Origin: Mariniblastus fucicola
GTDB taxonomy: Bacteria > Planctomycetota > Planctomycetia > Pirellulales > Pirellulaceae
Length of the DNA stretch: 64,000 nt
Assembly (NCBI RefSeq): GCF_008087665.1
Contig: NZ_CP042912.1
Span: 2,232,001-2,296,000 of the forward strand
Direction of reading: 5' to 3'
Shown here: in pieces, positions 26,916-33,787 of the stretch
How positions within the stretch are numbered: the first letter of the stretch is position 1
Layout of the letters: every line of letters begins with the position of its first letter
Notes under the pieces: model-generated
Told to the model about the DNA's origin: nothing
Database searches by the model: none
What the model saw: only the letters and a program-made list of their open reading frames with translations
Made by a program: the position numbers and the translations under genes

Positions 26916-27602
26916 ATGCGTTTCGATGTTCTGACTTTATTTCCCGAGATGTTTTCGGGCTACATGAGTCAAAGCATTTTGAGCAAAGCCATCGAACGCG
27001 AGCAGGTCTCCGTCCACGTTCACAATATTCGTGACTGGACAAAAGATCGTCACCACAAAGTTGACGATCGACCTTTCGGTGGCGGGCCGGGAATGATCTT
27101 GATGGTCGAACCGGTGGTTAACTGCGTTCGCGACGTTCAGGCAATGTCAGAGGAACCCGGATTGGTGATCCTGACGACTCCGCAAGGAAAACGCCTGAAT
27201 CAGCCGCTGTGTGAAGACCTTGCGTCGGACCACAAACGGTTCATCGTCCTTTGCGGGCGATACGAAGGATTCGATCAAAGGGTGATCGACATTCTTCAGC
27301 CAATGGAAATTTCCATCGGTGACTACGTGCTTAACGGCGGCGAAGTTGCTTCGATGGTTTTGGTTGACTCGCTTGTTCGACTTGTTCCCGGAGTTCTGGG
27401 AGACGACTTGAGCAGTTGGGATGATTCCTTTTCCCGCGGCAACCGGATCCTTGAGTATCCGCAATACACGCGACCTCGAACGTTTGAAGGGCATGATGTC
27501 CCTGAGGTCCTGTTAAGCGGCGATCATGGAGCCATCGAGGCGTGGCGGAAAGCCAAGAGCCTTGAGAATACAAAACAGAAGCGAAGCGATTTGCTTGAGT
27601 AG
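26916..27602 (+). CDS. trmD: tRNA (guanine37-N1)-methyltransferase
   Basis: 228 aa, normal length. SPOUT-class enzyme making m1G37 next to the anticodon, which prevents frameshifting. Seen: MRFDVLTLFPEMF start, the catalytic-region HHKVDDRPFGGGPGM, and the knot-forming LCGRYEGFDQRV, SIGDYVLNGGE. The C-terminal PQYTRP block is also typical. It follows rpsP directly; rimM, which usually sits between rpsP and trmD, is absent. Confidence 0.97.
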   Translation: MRFDVLTLFPEMFSGYMSQSILSKAIEREQVSVHVHNIRDWTKDRHHKVDDRPFGGGPGMILMVEPVVNCVRDVQAMSEEPGLVILTTPQGKRLNQPLCEDLASDHKRFIVLCGRYEGFDQRVIDILQPMEISIGDYVLNGGEVASMVLVDSLVRLVPGVLGDDLSSWDDSFSRGNRILEYPQYTRPRTFEGHDVPEVLLSGDHGAIEAWRKAKSLENTKQKRSDLLE

Positions 27603-27689
27603 AACATTTCGGCGACCAGTGTCGTCATTACGAAACATCATTACAACATTTTAACGACCGCCGGTCGAACCGATTTCGAGGACAATACG

Positions 27690-28040
27690 ATGACTCACAA
27701 AATCATGGAACTTGTTGACAAGCAGAGCATGAAGGAGAATCCTCCTGAGTTCGAAATCGGCGACACCGTTGACGTCCACTGCCTGATTCTTGAAGGCGAG
27801 AAAAAGCGTACTCAGGTTTTCACCGGCACCGTTATCGGCCGTAGTGGTTCTGGCGTTAACGAGATGTTCATCGTTCGCCGCATTGTCGCCGGACAGGGCG
27901 TTGAGCGTAAGTTCCCGGTCCACTCGCCTCGCATCGAAAAAGTCGAAGTCAAGCGTTCGTCGGTTACTCGTCGTGCGAAATTGTACTTCCTCCGCGATCG
28001 TATCGGTAAGGCTGTTCGCCTGAAAGAGCGTCGTAAATAA
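27690..28040 (+). CDS. rplS: 50S ribosomal protein L19
   Basis: 116 aa. Canonical L19: FEIGDTVDVHC, the GTVIGRSGSGVNEMFIVRRI block, GVERKFPVHSPRIEKVEV and YFLRDRIGKAVRLKERRK at the end. L19 sits at the subunit interface. Last gene of the ffh-rpsP-trmD-rplS cluster, followed by an intrinsic terminator. Confidence 0.97.
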   Translation: MTHKIMELVDKQSMKENPPEFEIGDTVDVHCLILEGEKKRTQVFTGTVIGRSGSGVNEMFIVRRIVAGQGVERKFPVHSPRIEKVEVKRSSVTRRAKLYFLRDRIGKAVRLKERRK

Positions 28041-28060
28041 ACGAAGTCGAAATCAGAATG

Positions 28061-28094
28061 AAGCTGGATTGCCGTTAGGCTGTCCGGCTTTTTT
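28061..28094 (+). terminator. intrinsic terminator after rplS
   Basis: An 8-bp stem (AAGCTGGA at 28061-28068 with TCCGGCTT at 28083-28090, one U-G pair) runs into a T-run ending at 28094, 20 bp downstream of rplS. Confidence 0.8.
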
Positions 28095-28126
28095 CATGCG
28101 CTGGTGAAATCTTGTACGATGAGTTT

Positions 28127-28723
28127 ATGGACGAGCCAGCAAGCGAATTGGAATCAAAGAACGAGCAACGCACGGAAGCCGGCCCATTGGTTCCGTCGTT
28201 TACCGATGCGGTTCCCGGTGTGATTGCTGATGCGCACGGACCGTTTTGGATGGCGTTCTTTTCGTTGATTGTTTTGACACTTTTTGTCCCTGTCTTCCCA
28301 CTTTACATGCACACGGGGGAAATGATGTGGCTTGTTCCTGTTTGGGCAGTCTACGTTTTGGGCTGGGTCGTGCCGCTTCTTGCAACTCCAATTATCGTCT
28401 TGCATATCACGATCTGTTTTTACGTCGCAAGATTCACTTTTCCGTACGGTGATCACACGCGATCGATTTCCTTGCTTTCAATGATGGTCATTGTCTCAAT
28501 CGTTACCGTGTTCGTCGCAATGACGGTTCGATTTTACGACGTTGGATTCGTTGCCACTTTCATTGTTTTTGCTGTCAGTATTTCATCCGCAAACCTCTTC
28601 GCAGACAGCAGACTCTGCGGCGTTATCTATCCACGACTGAGCGTCAGTGTTGCTCGAATCATCTTTTGGTTGAGTTGTATCATGACTGTTTTTGGTTTGT
28701 TCTCGATAGGTTCTCGCTGGTGA
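28127..28723 (+). CDS. polytopic membrane protein, unknown function
   Basis: 198 aa from ATG 28127 (a TTG at 28112 is a weaker start). An acidic N-terminus of about 35 aa is followed by about six hydrophobic segments rich in Ile, Val and Phe, with little charge in the loops. No recognised family or motif. It is an isolated plus-strand gene, convergent with the permuted-tRNA operon on the minus strand, whose terminator lies between them. Confidence 0.65.
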   Translation: MDEPASELESKNEQRTEAGPLVPSFTDAVPGVIADAHGPFWMAFFSLIVLTLFVPVFPLYMHTGEMMWLVPVWAVYVLGWVVPLLATPIIVLHITICFYVARFTFPYGDHTRSISLLSMMVIVSIVTVFVAMTVRFYDVGFVATFIVFAVSISSANLFADSRLCGVIYPRLSVSVARIIFWLSCIMTVFGLFSIGSRW

Positions 28724-28786
28724 AAATGCAGCGCGAGGTAGGAGTTTTATGGAGCCAAGGTCGCAATCTGTTTGATCGGTTAGCGC

Positions 28787-28824
28787 AAAAAAGAACCCCC
28801 GACTTCATACCCGAAAGTCGGGGG
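28787..28824 (-). terminator. intrinsic terminator of the permuted-tRNA operon
   Basis: Read on the minus strand, a perfect 10-bp stem (CCCCCGACTT at 28824-28815 with AAGTCGGGGG at 28805-28796) with a 9-nt loop is followed by TTCTTTTTT (28795-28787). The T-run is only on the minus-strand exit side, so it terminates transcription coming from the 29.9-28.9 kb unit. Confidence 0.88.
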
Positions 28825-28883
28825 CGGTTTGCACTGGCGCTAAGGCGACTCGTTTACTTTTTCCGTTTAAACCAGACATCAAT

Positions 28884-28980
28884 CTAAGCCTGAGCGCTCT
28901 GCCATTAAGCCATCCCCGCAAAAAATGGTGACTCTTCTGCAAGAGCGGGGAACGGGAGTCGAACCCGTACTTCATCAGTT
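28884..28980 (-). tRNA. circularly permuted tRNA-like gene B
   Basis: Read on the minus strand, the 3' half comes first: anticodon-stem strand CTGAT (28978-28974), variable loop GAAGT, T-arm ACGGG-TTCGACT-CCCGT (28968-28952), 3' acceptor strand TCCCCGC (28951-28945) and a discriminator T (28944). No CCA is encoded. After a 24-nt linker (28943-28920) the 5' half follows: acceptor GCGGGGA (28919-28913), TG, a 4-bp D-stem GCTT/GAGC with the D-loop AATGGCA, and the anticodon-stem strand CTCAG. Acceptor pairing GCGGGGA/TCCCCGC is perfect and TCAG pairs with CTGA. The anticodon is uncertain: CTTAGAT (UAG) is one reading, but it is not clean. An ordinary linear tRNA cannot be drawn from this order. 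A tRNA-derived pseudogene is the alternative. Confidence 0.8.
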
Positions 28981-29041
28981 ATCGTGTCTGGTCTTTGATT
29001 CAACGAGTGACGGTGCGAAGTCAATCTGGAGCAATAATCTG

Positions 29042-29135
29042 AACTTGATGCGATGCCTCTGCCAATTGGGCTATCCCGACATGGTTCAATGTTGAAAAGT
29101 GTCGGGAGCAGGACTCGAACCTGCACTGTGTCGCG
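29042..29135 (-). tRNA. circularly permuted tRNA-like gene A
   Basis: Same reversed order as gene B, directly upstream of it. Minus strand: anticodon-stem strand GCGA (29134-29131), a short variable loop, T-arm GCAGG-TTCGAGT-CCTGC (29124-29108), 3' acceptor strand TCCCGAC (29107-29101) and discriminator A (29100), again without CCA. A 19-nt linker (29099-29081) leads to the 5' half: acceptor GTCGGGA (29080-29074), TA, D-arm with GCC/GGC stem and TTGG loop, and the stem strand TCGC (29053-29050). GTCGGGA/TCCCGAC pair perfectly over 7 bp and TCGC/GCGA over 4. The loop next to it reads ATCAAGT (CAA if standard), but numbering is ambiguous by one. The 3' half begins just after the stop codon of the preceding protein gene. 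Confidence 0.8.
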
Positions 29136-29137
29136 GG

Positions 29138-29154
29138 TTTAGTTTAAGACTAAA
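29138..29154 (-). other. hairpin between the protein gene and permuted tRNA A
   Basis: On the minus strand TTTAG and CTAAA form a perfect 5-bp stem around the 7-nt loop TCTTAAA, starting 1 nt after the stop codon of the preceding protein gene. Its dimensions mimic an anticodon arm but position 33 would be C. It may be a processing signal, or the true anticodon arm if the permutation point of A is at 26/27. Confidence 0.5.
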
Positions 29155-29155
29155 G

Positions 29156-29896
29156 CTAAGACTGGGCTCCAAACACAAAGTCAAAGACCTTGTTTCCAAT
29201 TGTGACGCTGTCCACTTCCATCGAGTTTGCTTCTTCGCGAGCGAACTTGACGCCTTCCTGAAGCCGACGAAGGCGTTCAGTGATTTCGTTCTTCTCCTGT
29301 GCCGCGAGAGCACTGGAAAACTTTACGGTTCGCCATTCGCCAACCTTCACGTCCTCGTGATACATCTCGACCTGAGCCGGGTGTTTTTCAGTCGCTTCGT
29401 ACAGGATGTGGCTGCGCGGAACTTTCTTCGTTCGGTTACTCACCGTCGGTTCTGTCGCGTAGCAGTCCGCGTTTTCGTCCCACGTCCACGAATCTGCCGG
29501 ATCGAGCACCGGGATTTCTTTGACAAATGCGTGCAGATCCGTCAGCTGTTTTTCCAGAAACAACAGCCACGTTACTGGAACCTGTTTCAGAATCACCGCG
29601 TCGTCCACTTTGACATCAGCCTTCGCCTGGCAGTTTCCCCAATCTTGTGTCGCGGTCACGTCGAACAGGTCGTTCAAAGCAGAGCGTGCATCGGCCAGAG
29701 CCTGCCGTGATTTGTACTGAACGTTTTTCTTTTCGGTAGGCTGCGTTTCACCGTCTTCGTCGCTTGGCGTGTATCGGCGCGAGATGCCTTCGAAGAGAGC
29801 TGACTTTTGCAGCAGCTTGTAAACTTCCGTGATCGCTTTCTGCGCCTGTGTTTTCTTGCCGCTGACAACCGCGACAATCTGATTTAGCTTCGCCAT
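29156..29896 (-). CDS. uncharacterised protein associated with permuted tRNAs (DUF7873-like)
   Basis: 246 aa, soluble, start MAKLNQIVAVVSGKK. From memory it resembles a family of unknown function also seen in actinobacteria (DUF7873-like); I cannot confirm this. Visible features: a Lys/Gln-rich N-terminal helix (KTQAQKAITEVYKLLQK), an SRRYTPSDEDGE block, DVTATQDWGNCQAKADV, the helix VTWLLFLEKQLTDLHAFVKEIPVLDP, a basic NRTKKVPRSHILYEATEKHPAQVEMY segment, and a C-terminal helical region ending VFDFVFGAQS. No signal peptide, membrane segment or known catalytic motif. Its stop codon is followed at once by the permuted tRNA-like genes, and the last codons contribute to a possible RNA helix with them. 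This suggests an RNA-linked role (binding, maturation or use of these RNAs), but that is inference from position only. Confidence 0.75.
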   Translation of the reverse strand: MAKLNQIVAVVSGKKTQAQKAITEVYKLLQKSALFEGISRRYTPSDEDGETQPTEKKNVQYKSRQALADARSALNDLFDVTATQDWGNCQAKADVKVDDAVILKQVPVTWLLFLEKQLTDLHAFVKEIPVLDPADSWTWDENADCYATEPTVSNRTKKVPRSHILYEATEKHPAQVEMYHEDVKVGEWRTVKFSSALAAQEKNEITERLRRLQEGVKFAREEANSMEVDSVTIGNKVFDFVFGAQS

Positions 29897-30033
29897 CTTT
29901 TTCTACTCAATGCTTGTTCTATTTTCTTGTAGCTATTGATGACGGGGCAAACGCACCTTCGGTTCGCAAAAAACCTGGATTCCCGGCCAATTCGCGGCAC
30001 CAATTGTCCAGTGAGAATTCGATTTAACGATGG

Positions 30034-30402
30034 TCAATTGCTCGTGTTTTCACGCACAGAAGGTTCCTTTGCCGGGACCGCAGCAGTCAAAGTAACGCAC
30101 AGCTGTCCGAGCGATGCGACAATCGCCAATGCGACGCGAACGGAGGCATCCTTCTCTGGCTGGCCAATGAAACAGGAAAGATAAAACGTCAACGCGATTC
30201 CTGAAGCCACGAGGGTCACGATGGTCGCCATCCAACGACGTTGCGCCCGAAACAAAAATCCGCCGACGACTGAAAGTAACCCAACGACCAGGCAAAAGTA
30301 GAACGCATTCGGCTTGAAAGCCTGAGCTTCGATGCTGCGAAGCAAACCCGTCCAGATCATGAACAGGCCGTAAAGGATGGTTAAAATAAATCGCCAGTTC
30401 AT
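30034..30402 (-). CDS. small membrane protein, unknown function
   Basis: 122 aa with about four hydrophobic segments (LYGLFMIWTGLL, FYFCLVVGLLSVVGGFLF, IVTLVASGIALTFYL, and a last one ending TAAVPA). No family recognised. It begins 9 bp after the moaA stop codon, so it is likely the last gene of that operon. No functional link to molybdopterin synthesis is visible. Confidence 0.6.
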   Translation of the reverse strand: MNWRFILTILYGLFMIWTGLLRSIEAQAFKPNAFYFCLVVGLLSVVGGFLFRAQRRWMATIVTLVASGIALTFYLSCFIGQPEKDASVRVALAIVASLGQLCVTLTAAVPAKEPSVRENTSN

Positions 30403-30411
30403 GAGTACTTT

Positions 30412-31404
30412 CTAACCACCGATTTGATACATGGCCCGATCCGGACGCTCGAACTCACTCGAGTCGATGCCGTGGCCGGCTTTCTTGGCCGCGACGCATT
30501 CTCGCACCAGCGAATCGATCTCGTCGTCGGTCTTGCCGCTGCGAATTGCGTTGCGAACATCCCATTCAATCGTCGAAAACAGGCAATTCCTGAGCTTCCC
30601 TTCTGCGGTCAGTCGCAAACGATCGCAGCTGCTGCAGAAGGGACTGGATACAGGGTCAATGAATCCGATGCTTCCTTGGCCATCAACGTAGTCCCAATTG
30701 ATCGCCGGCTGCGCTTGATAGTTCCGCGTCGCAGGCCTGATCGAGGCGACTTCCGATTCAATCGTAGCGCGAATGTCTTCCCCTTTCAGCACTTTACCGG
30801 TCTGCCAATTCTGATCTCCATCGAGTGGCATGAACTCGATGAACCGCAGCTCAAGATCATGCTGGCGACAGAACCTCGCCAACGGCACGATCTCCTGTTC
30901 TGTGATTCCGGCCATGGAAACGGCGTTGATGCGAGTGTTCTCAAATCCCGCGTCTTTCGCTGCGGCAATTCCAGCCAGCGCCCGATCCAGTTCATCACGG
31001 CGGGTCAGCGATTTGAACTGTTCGCGATCAAGCGTGTCGAGGCTGATGTTGAGCCGATCCAGCCCCGCACGTTTCAAATCCGCGGCGTGTTTCTCCAGCA
31101 AGATGCCGTTGGTGGTCATCGCGATGTCGTCCAGCCCATCGATGGACTTGAGCGACTCAACCAGCCGCCACAGTTCACGCCTAACAAGCGGTTCGCCTCC
31201 CGTGAGTCTGACTCGATTGATTCCCATTTGAACCATCAGTCGCACCACACGTTCGATTTCTTCAAACGAAAGAATCTCGCTCGACGGCAGAAACGTGACC
31301 TCTTCGGGCATGCAATAGACGCAGCGAATGTTGCAGCGGTCCGTCACACTGATCCGCAAATTGCGATGTGTGCGGTCAAAGTTGTCGACGATAGGTAATC
31401 GCAT
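30412..31404 (-). CDS. moaA: GTP 3',8-cyclase MoaA (molybdopterin synthesis)
   Basis: 330 aa from ATG 31404 (a further ATG at 31437 would add 11 residues). Radical-SAM enzyme that, with MoaC, turns GTP into cyclic pyranopterin monophosphate. The first 4Fe-4S cluster is CNIRCVYC; the second, GTP-binding, cluster is CSSCDRLRLTAEGKLRNC. LTGGEPLVR is the SAM-binding GGEP motif. The protein ends in Gly-Gly, as MoaA does. No other moa or moe gene is nearby. Operonic with the upstream 158-aa and downstream 122-aa membrane proteins by short gaps. Confidence 0.95.
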   Translation of the reverse strand: MRLPIVDNFDRTHRNLRISVTDRCNIRCVYCMPEEVTFLPSSEILSFEEIERVVRLMVQMGINRVRLTGGEPLVRRELWRLVESLKSIDGLDDIAMTTNGILLEKHAADLKRAGLDRLNISLDTLDREQFKSLTRRDELDRALAGIAAAKDAGFENTRINAVSMAGITEQEIVPLARFCRQHDLELRFIEFMPLDGDQNWQTGKVLKGEDIRATIESEVASIRPATRNYQAQPAINWDYVDGQGSIGFIDPVSSPFCSSCDRLRLTAEGKLRNCLFSTIEWDVRNAIRSGKTDDEIDSLVRECVAAKKAGHGIDSSEFERPDRAMYQIGG

Positions 31405-31450
31405 GGTCATGCTCCAATTTTCGTGTGGAGCGTCCATTTCGACAAGTGAC

Positions 31451-31927
31451 TCATTCCAGTGAATCCAGAATCATCTGTTTCATCATCTGCATTTCTCGAA
31501 GCGCGAGTTGCTGACCCACCTGCGAAACCAGCCACAGTCCAACGGCAATCAGAATCCACACGGGAATCAGGTAGTACCCGAACGGGCGCTCGCCTGCGAG
31601 CTGTTGAGACCAACCGACAATGGCGGAGAAGAACGTAAGAACTCCGACGGCGAGGTAGGAAAACATGATCGCCGTCCAGATGCTGGGGTGTGGGCTGAAG
31701 CGACCAAACAGATGGTTTTGGTCATCAATTTCCCTCAGCTCCAGATTCAACCAGGGCGACCAAAAGTGGCGTTTCGAATCGACAATCGAAATCGAGGCAT
31801 GTCCGTCTTTGAATTGCCCGCTGACGTCGTCATGGTCCGCAACGGCTGAGCGTAAACGCTGTTCCAGTTCGCCGCGTTGCCGTTCGCTGACGAGGTTGAA
31901 AGTTGGGCGAAATCGAATAGTGGTCAC
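31451..31927 (-). CDS. membrane protein, unknown function
   Basis: 158 aa. An N-terminal soluble region of about 85 aa (RFRPTFNLVSERQRGELEQRL, then a beta-like HASISIVDSKRHFWSPWLNLEL), followed by two membrane helices (WTAIMFSYLAVGVLTFFSAIVG and YYLIPVWILIAVGLWLVSQVG) and a short helical tail. No family recognised. The gap to moaA is short (13-46 bp depending on the moaA start), so it is the probable first gene of the operon. Confidence 0.6.
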   Translation of the reverse strand: MTTIRFRPTFNLVSERQRGELEQRLRSAVADHDDVSGQFKDGHASISIVDSKRHFWSPWLNLELREIDDQNHLFGRFSPHPSIWTAIMFSYLAVGVLTFFSAIVGWSQQLAGERPFGYYLIPVWILIAVGLWLVSQVGQQLALREMQMMKQMILDSLE

Positions 31928-31993
31928 TTCATTCTCCCGAGCACCGGTTTAACGCGGGATAGTCCGCGCCGTGATTGCACTCATTCTATCGCA

Positions 31994-32030
31994 TAAAAAA
32001 AGCCCGCTGCAGGGTTGCTGCAACGGGCTT
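31994..32030 (-). terminator. intrinsic terminator of the DUF1598 gene
   Basis: Minus-strand hairpin AGCCCGTTGCAG / CTGCAGCGGGCT (one mismatch or wobble) at 32029-32001 is followed by a T-run (32000-31994). It is 20 bp downstream of the DUF1598 gene stop codon. Confidence 0.85.
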
Positions 32031-32049
32031 TGATGTTCTCGGAAGAAGC

Positions 32050-33459
32050 TTACTTCTTCGAGTTCCACCACCAGCGATCCGCCGTCGCGACTTTGGCGAC
32101 AGTGGCTACTTGGGTGATGTCATCTTTGATGATTGTGTTCTGGGCGATTCCCCAAGAGTTCAACAGGACGCCGCCAGAAACCTGAACCGCGTACGAATTC
32201 GCAACGCTGACTTGCGAAGGAATCTTTTCCGGAACCGGGTAGGTCGGAGTTTTCAGTTCGCCACCGATCATCGGGATGGTCAAACCTACTTTTGATGCCA
32301 GATCTTCGTTGCGAATGATCGCAGCGATTACTGACATGTCCATCACATTTCGCAAGTCACGAAAGACAGGAACTTCCGCCGACAACGCATCGTAGTGCTT
32401 GGTCATCGTGTCGGCCCAGTCCTCGGCAACCTTGAATTTCTTGCCGCTTGAGCGACGGTTGCCCATCGAATCAGCCAGTTCGTTTTCGGTTTTGACGCGG
32501 ACTCCTTTGCCAGAGATGTGCCAGATGTTGTCATCGCTTGATTTGGCGACAGGCTCGTAGTCGCACTCGATCCACATCCGCGGAGCAGCGTGCTTGAGAT
32601 TGATTCGCTTGCGAGCAATGATCGACATCATCGAAGGAAGCTGTCGCAGAGGAGATTCATCCAATCCCATCGCCAGACGCTTCATCTTGTAATCTGCGGT
32701 TAGCAATACGCGAGAGAAGTGGCTGTTGCGAGGAACGCCAGTCAATGTGACTTGCTGGTCGCCGTAAGCCTGTTCGATTTCGTTAGCCAAAGCTTTGCTA
32801 ACGTGTTGGACTCGCTGCTGATTCATACGAGCGTAAACTTGGCTAACGCGTTGGACGCCTTCCGCGGTTGGATCGATGGAAACCGAAACGCCCTGACCCT
32901 GTCGAGCAGCGTCAACGCTTCGCATCGCAACCATGAAGTCTTGCAAGTGAAGCACAGGCATCCGTGAAGTCACGCCGACGACGTTTCCGTCTTCGTTAAC
33001 TTCAAAGCCTTCGCCGGGACCAGCGAGGATCAGGTCGTTGTTCTCTGTGTCGGCAACGATGTATTCGATACGCTGCAGACCGGCCATGTATTGAACATCA
33101 GCAGGAAGCTTGGTTCCCGATTCGATCGAAGAGGCGATGGCTTTTTCCAGGCCACGCAACGAGATCATGCGAAGTTCGGTTGAATCGTTGATGTCGGATT
33201 CGACGCCAGCGAGTGCTTTTTGGATCCGAGCACGCTCTGCGGTCGGGAGCGATTTTTGCTCTCCACGGACAACGCCAGCAGCGTCAACCATCACACCGCC
33301 GACAACACCGAATGAAACGGTCGTGTTGTTGTTTGTGTCGCCGCCATCGCCGCCGCCGCCATTATTATCCTGGCCGAATGACGACGAAGGAACGATCAGC
33401 AATGCCGCGATGGCCATGCAGATGAAACTGAAAGTTTGTTTGGCATAACTTGACGCCAT
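32050..33459 (-). CDS. secreted DUF1598 protein
   Basis: 469 aa. A signal peptide (FSFICMAIAALLIVPSSSFGQ) is followed by a Gly/Asp/Asn-rich linker (NNGGGGDGGDTNNNTT) and a large domain characteristic of planctomycete DUF1598 proteins (VSFGVVGGVMVDAAG, YIVADTENNDLILAGPGEGF, WIECDYEPVAKSSDD). Function unknown; the family is almost confined to planctomycetes and the protein is likely abundant or structural in the envelope. A clean AGGAG ribosome-binding site precedes the start, and there is a strong terminator after it. Transcribed divergently from the FHA/sigma54 regulator gene; the 330-bp gap between them shows no clear site. Confidence 0.8.
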   Translation of the reverse strand: MASSYAKQTFSFICMAIAALLIVPSSSFGQDNNGGGGDGGDTNNNTTVSFGVVGGVMVDAAGVVRGEQKSLPTAERARIQKALAGVESDINDSTELRMISLRGLEKAIASSIESGTKLPADVQYMAGLQRIEYIVADTENNDLILAGPGEGFEVNEDGNVVGVTSRMPVLHLQDFMVAMRSVDAARQGQGVSVSIDPTAEGVQRVSQVYARMNQQRVQHVSKALANEIEQAYGDQQVTLTGVPRNSHFSRVLLTADYKMKRLAMGLDESPLRQLPSMMSIIARKRINLKHAAPRMWIECDYEPVAKSSDDNIWHISGKGVRVKTENELADSMGNRRSSGKKFKVAEDWADTMTKHYDALSAEVPVFRDLRNVMDMSVIAAIIRNEDLASKVGLTIPMIGGELKTPTYPVPEKIPSQVSVANSYAVQVSGGVLLNSWGIAQNTIIKDDITQVATVAKVATADRWWWNSKK

Positions 33460-33787
33460 GGCATACTCCTAAAAGGTGATCCTGCCCCGGATATTGTAAA
33501 ATGTGGCTACGAAATCCCCACCGAATTTATATCGATCGAATACGGTCCCAATACCATAAATCGCCGAATGTTTCCGGTCACACTGGAAATGAACATACCC
33601 CAACGGGTACGATATACGTGGACGGGGAAGACTCGACCGCGAGGGTGTTTTATCAGGCGCGGGCGAACCGCCGCACCATAAGGCAACACTAACTGCCGTT
33701 TGGCGTAAAATCAAGAAAATCAGGCAATATCCGGGCAAAATGTTGCTCGCGGACGGCTTGAGGAAAAATCCTTCTTTTCAGGCCTCC

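Noticed and set aside
28796-28824. Terminator for the plus-strand membrane protein gene at 28127-28723.
   Set aside because: The hairpin is symmetric, but on the plus strand it is followed by CGGTTTGC rather than a T-run; the T-run is on the minus-strand side.
28945-29080. A linear tRNA made of the 5' half of unit A and the 3' half of unit B with an intron-like insertion.
   Set aside because: The acceptor pairing GTCGGGA/TCCCCGC has a mismatch and a wobble, the anticodon stem strands do not pair, and it would leave a perfect 3' half upstream and a perfect 5' half downstream unexplained. The permuted reading pairs all strands.
28884-29135. A permuted tmRNA (two-piece ssrA).
   Set aside because: Both units have a tRNA-type D-arm, there is no tag reading frame or pseudoknot-sized region between halves, and two copies in tandem are not expected for ssrA.
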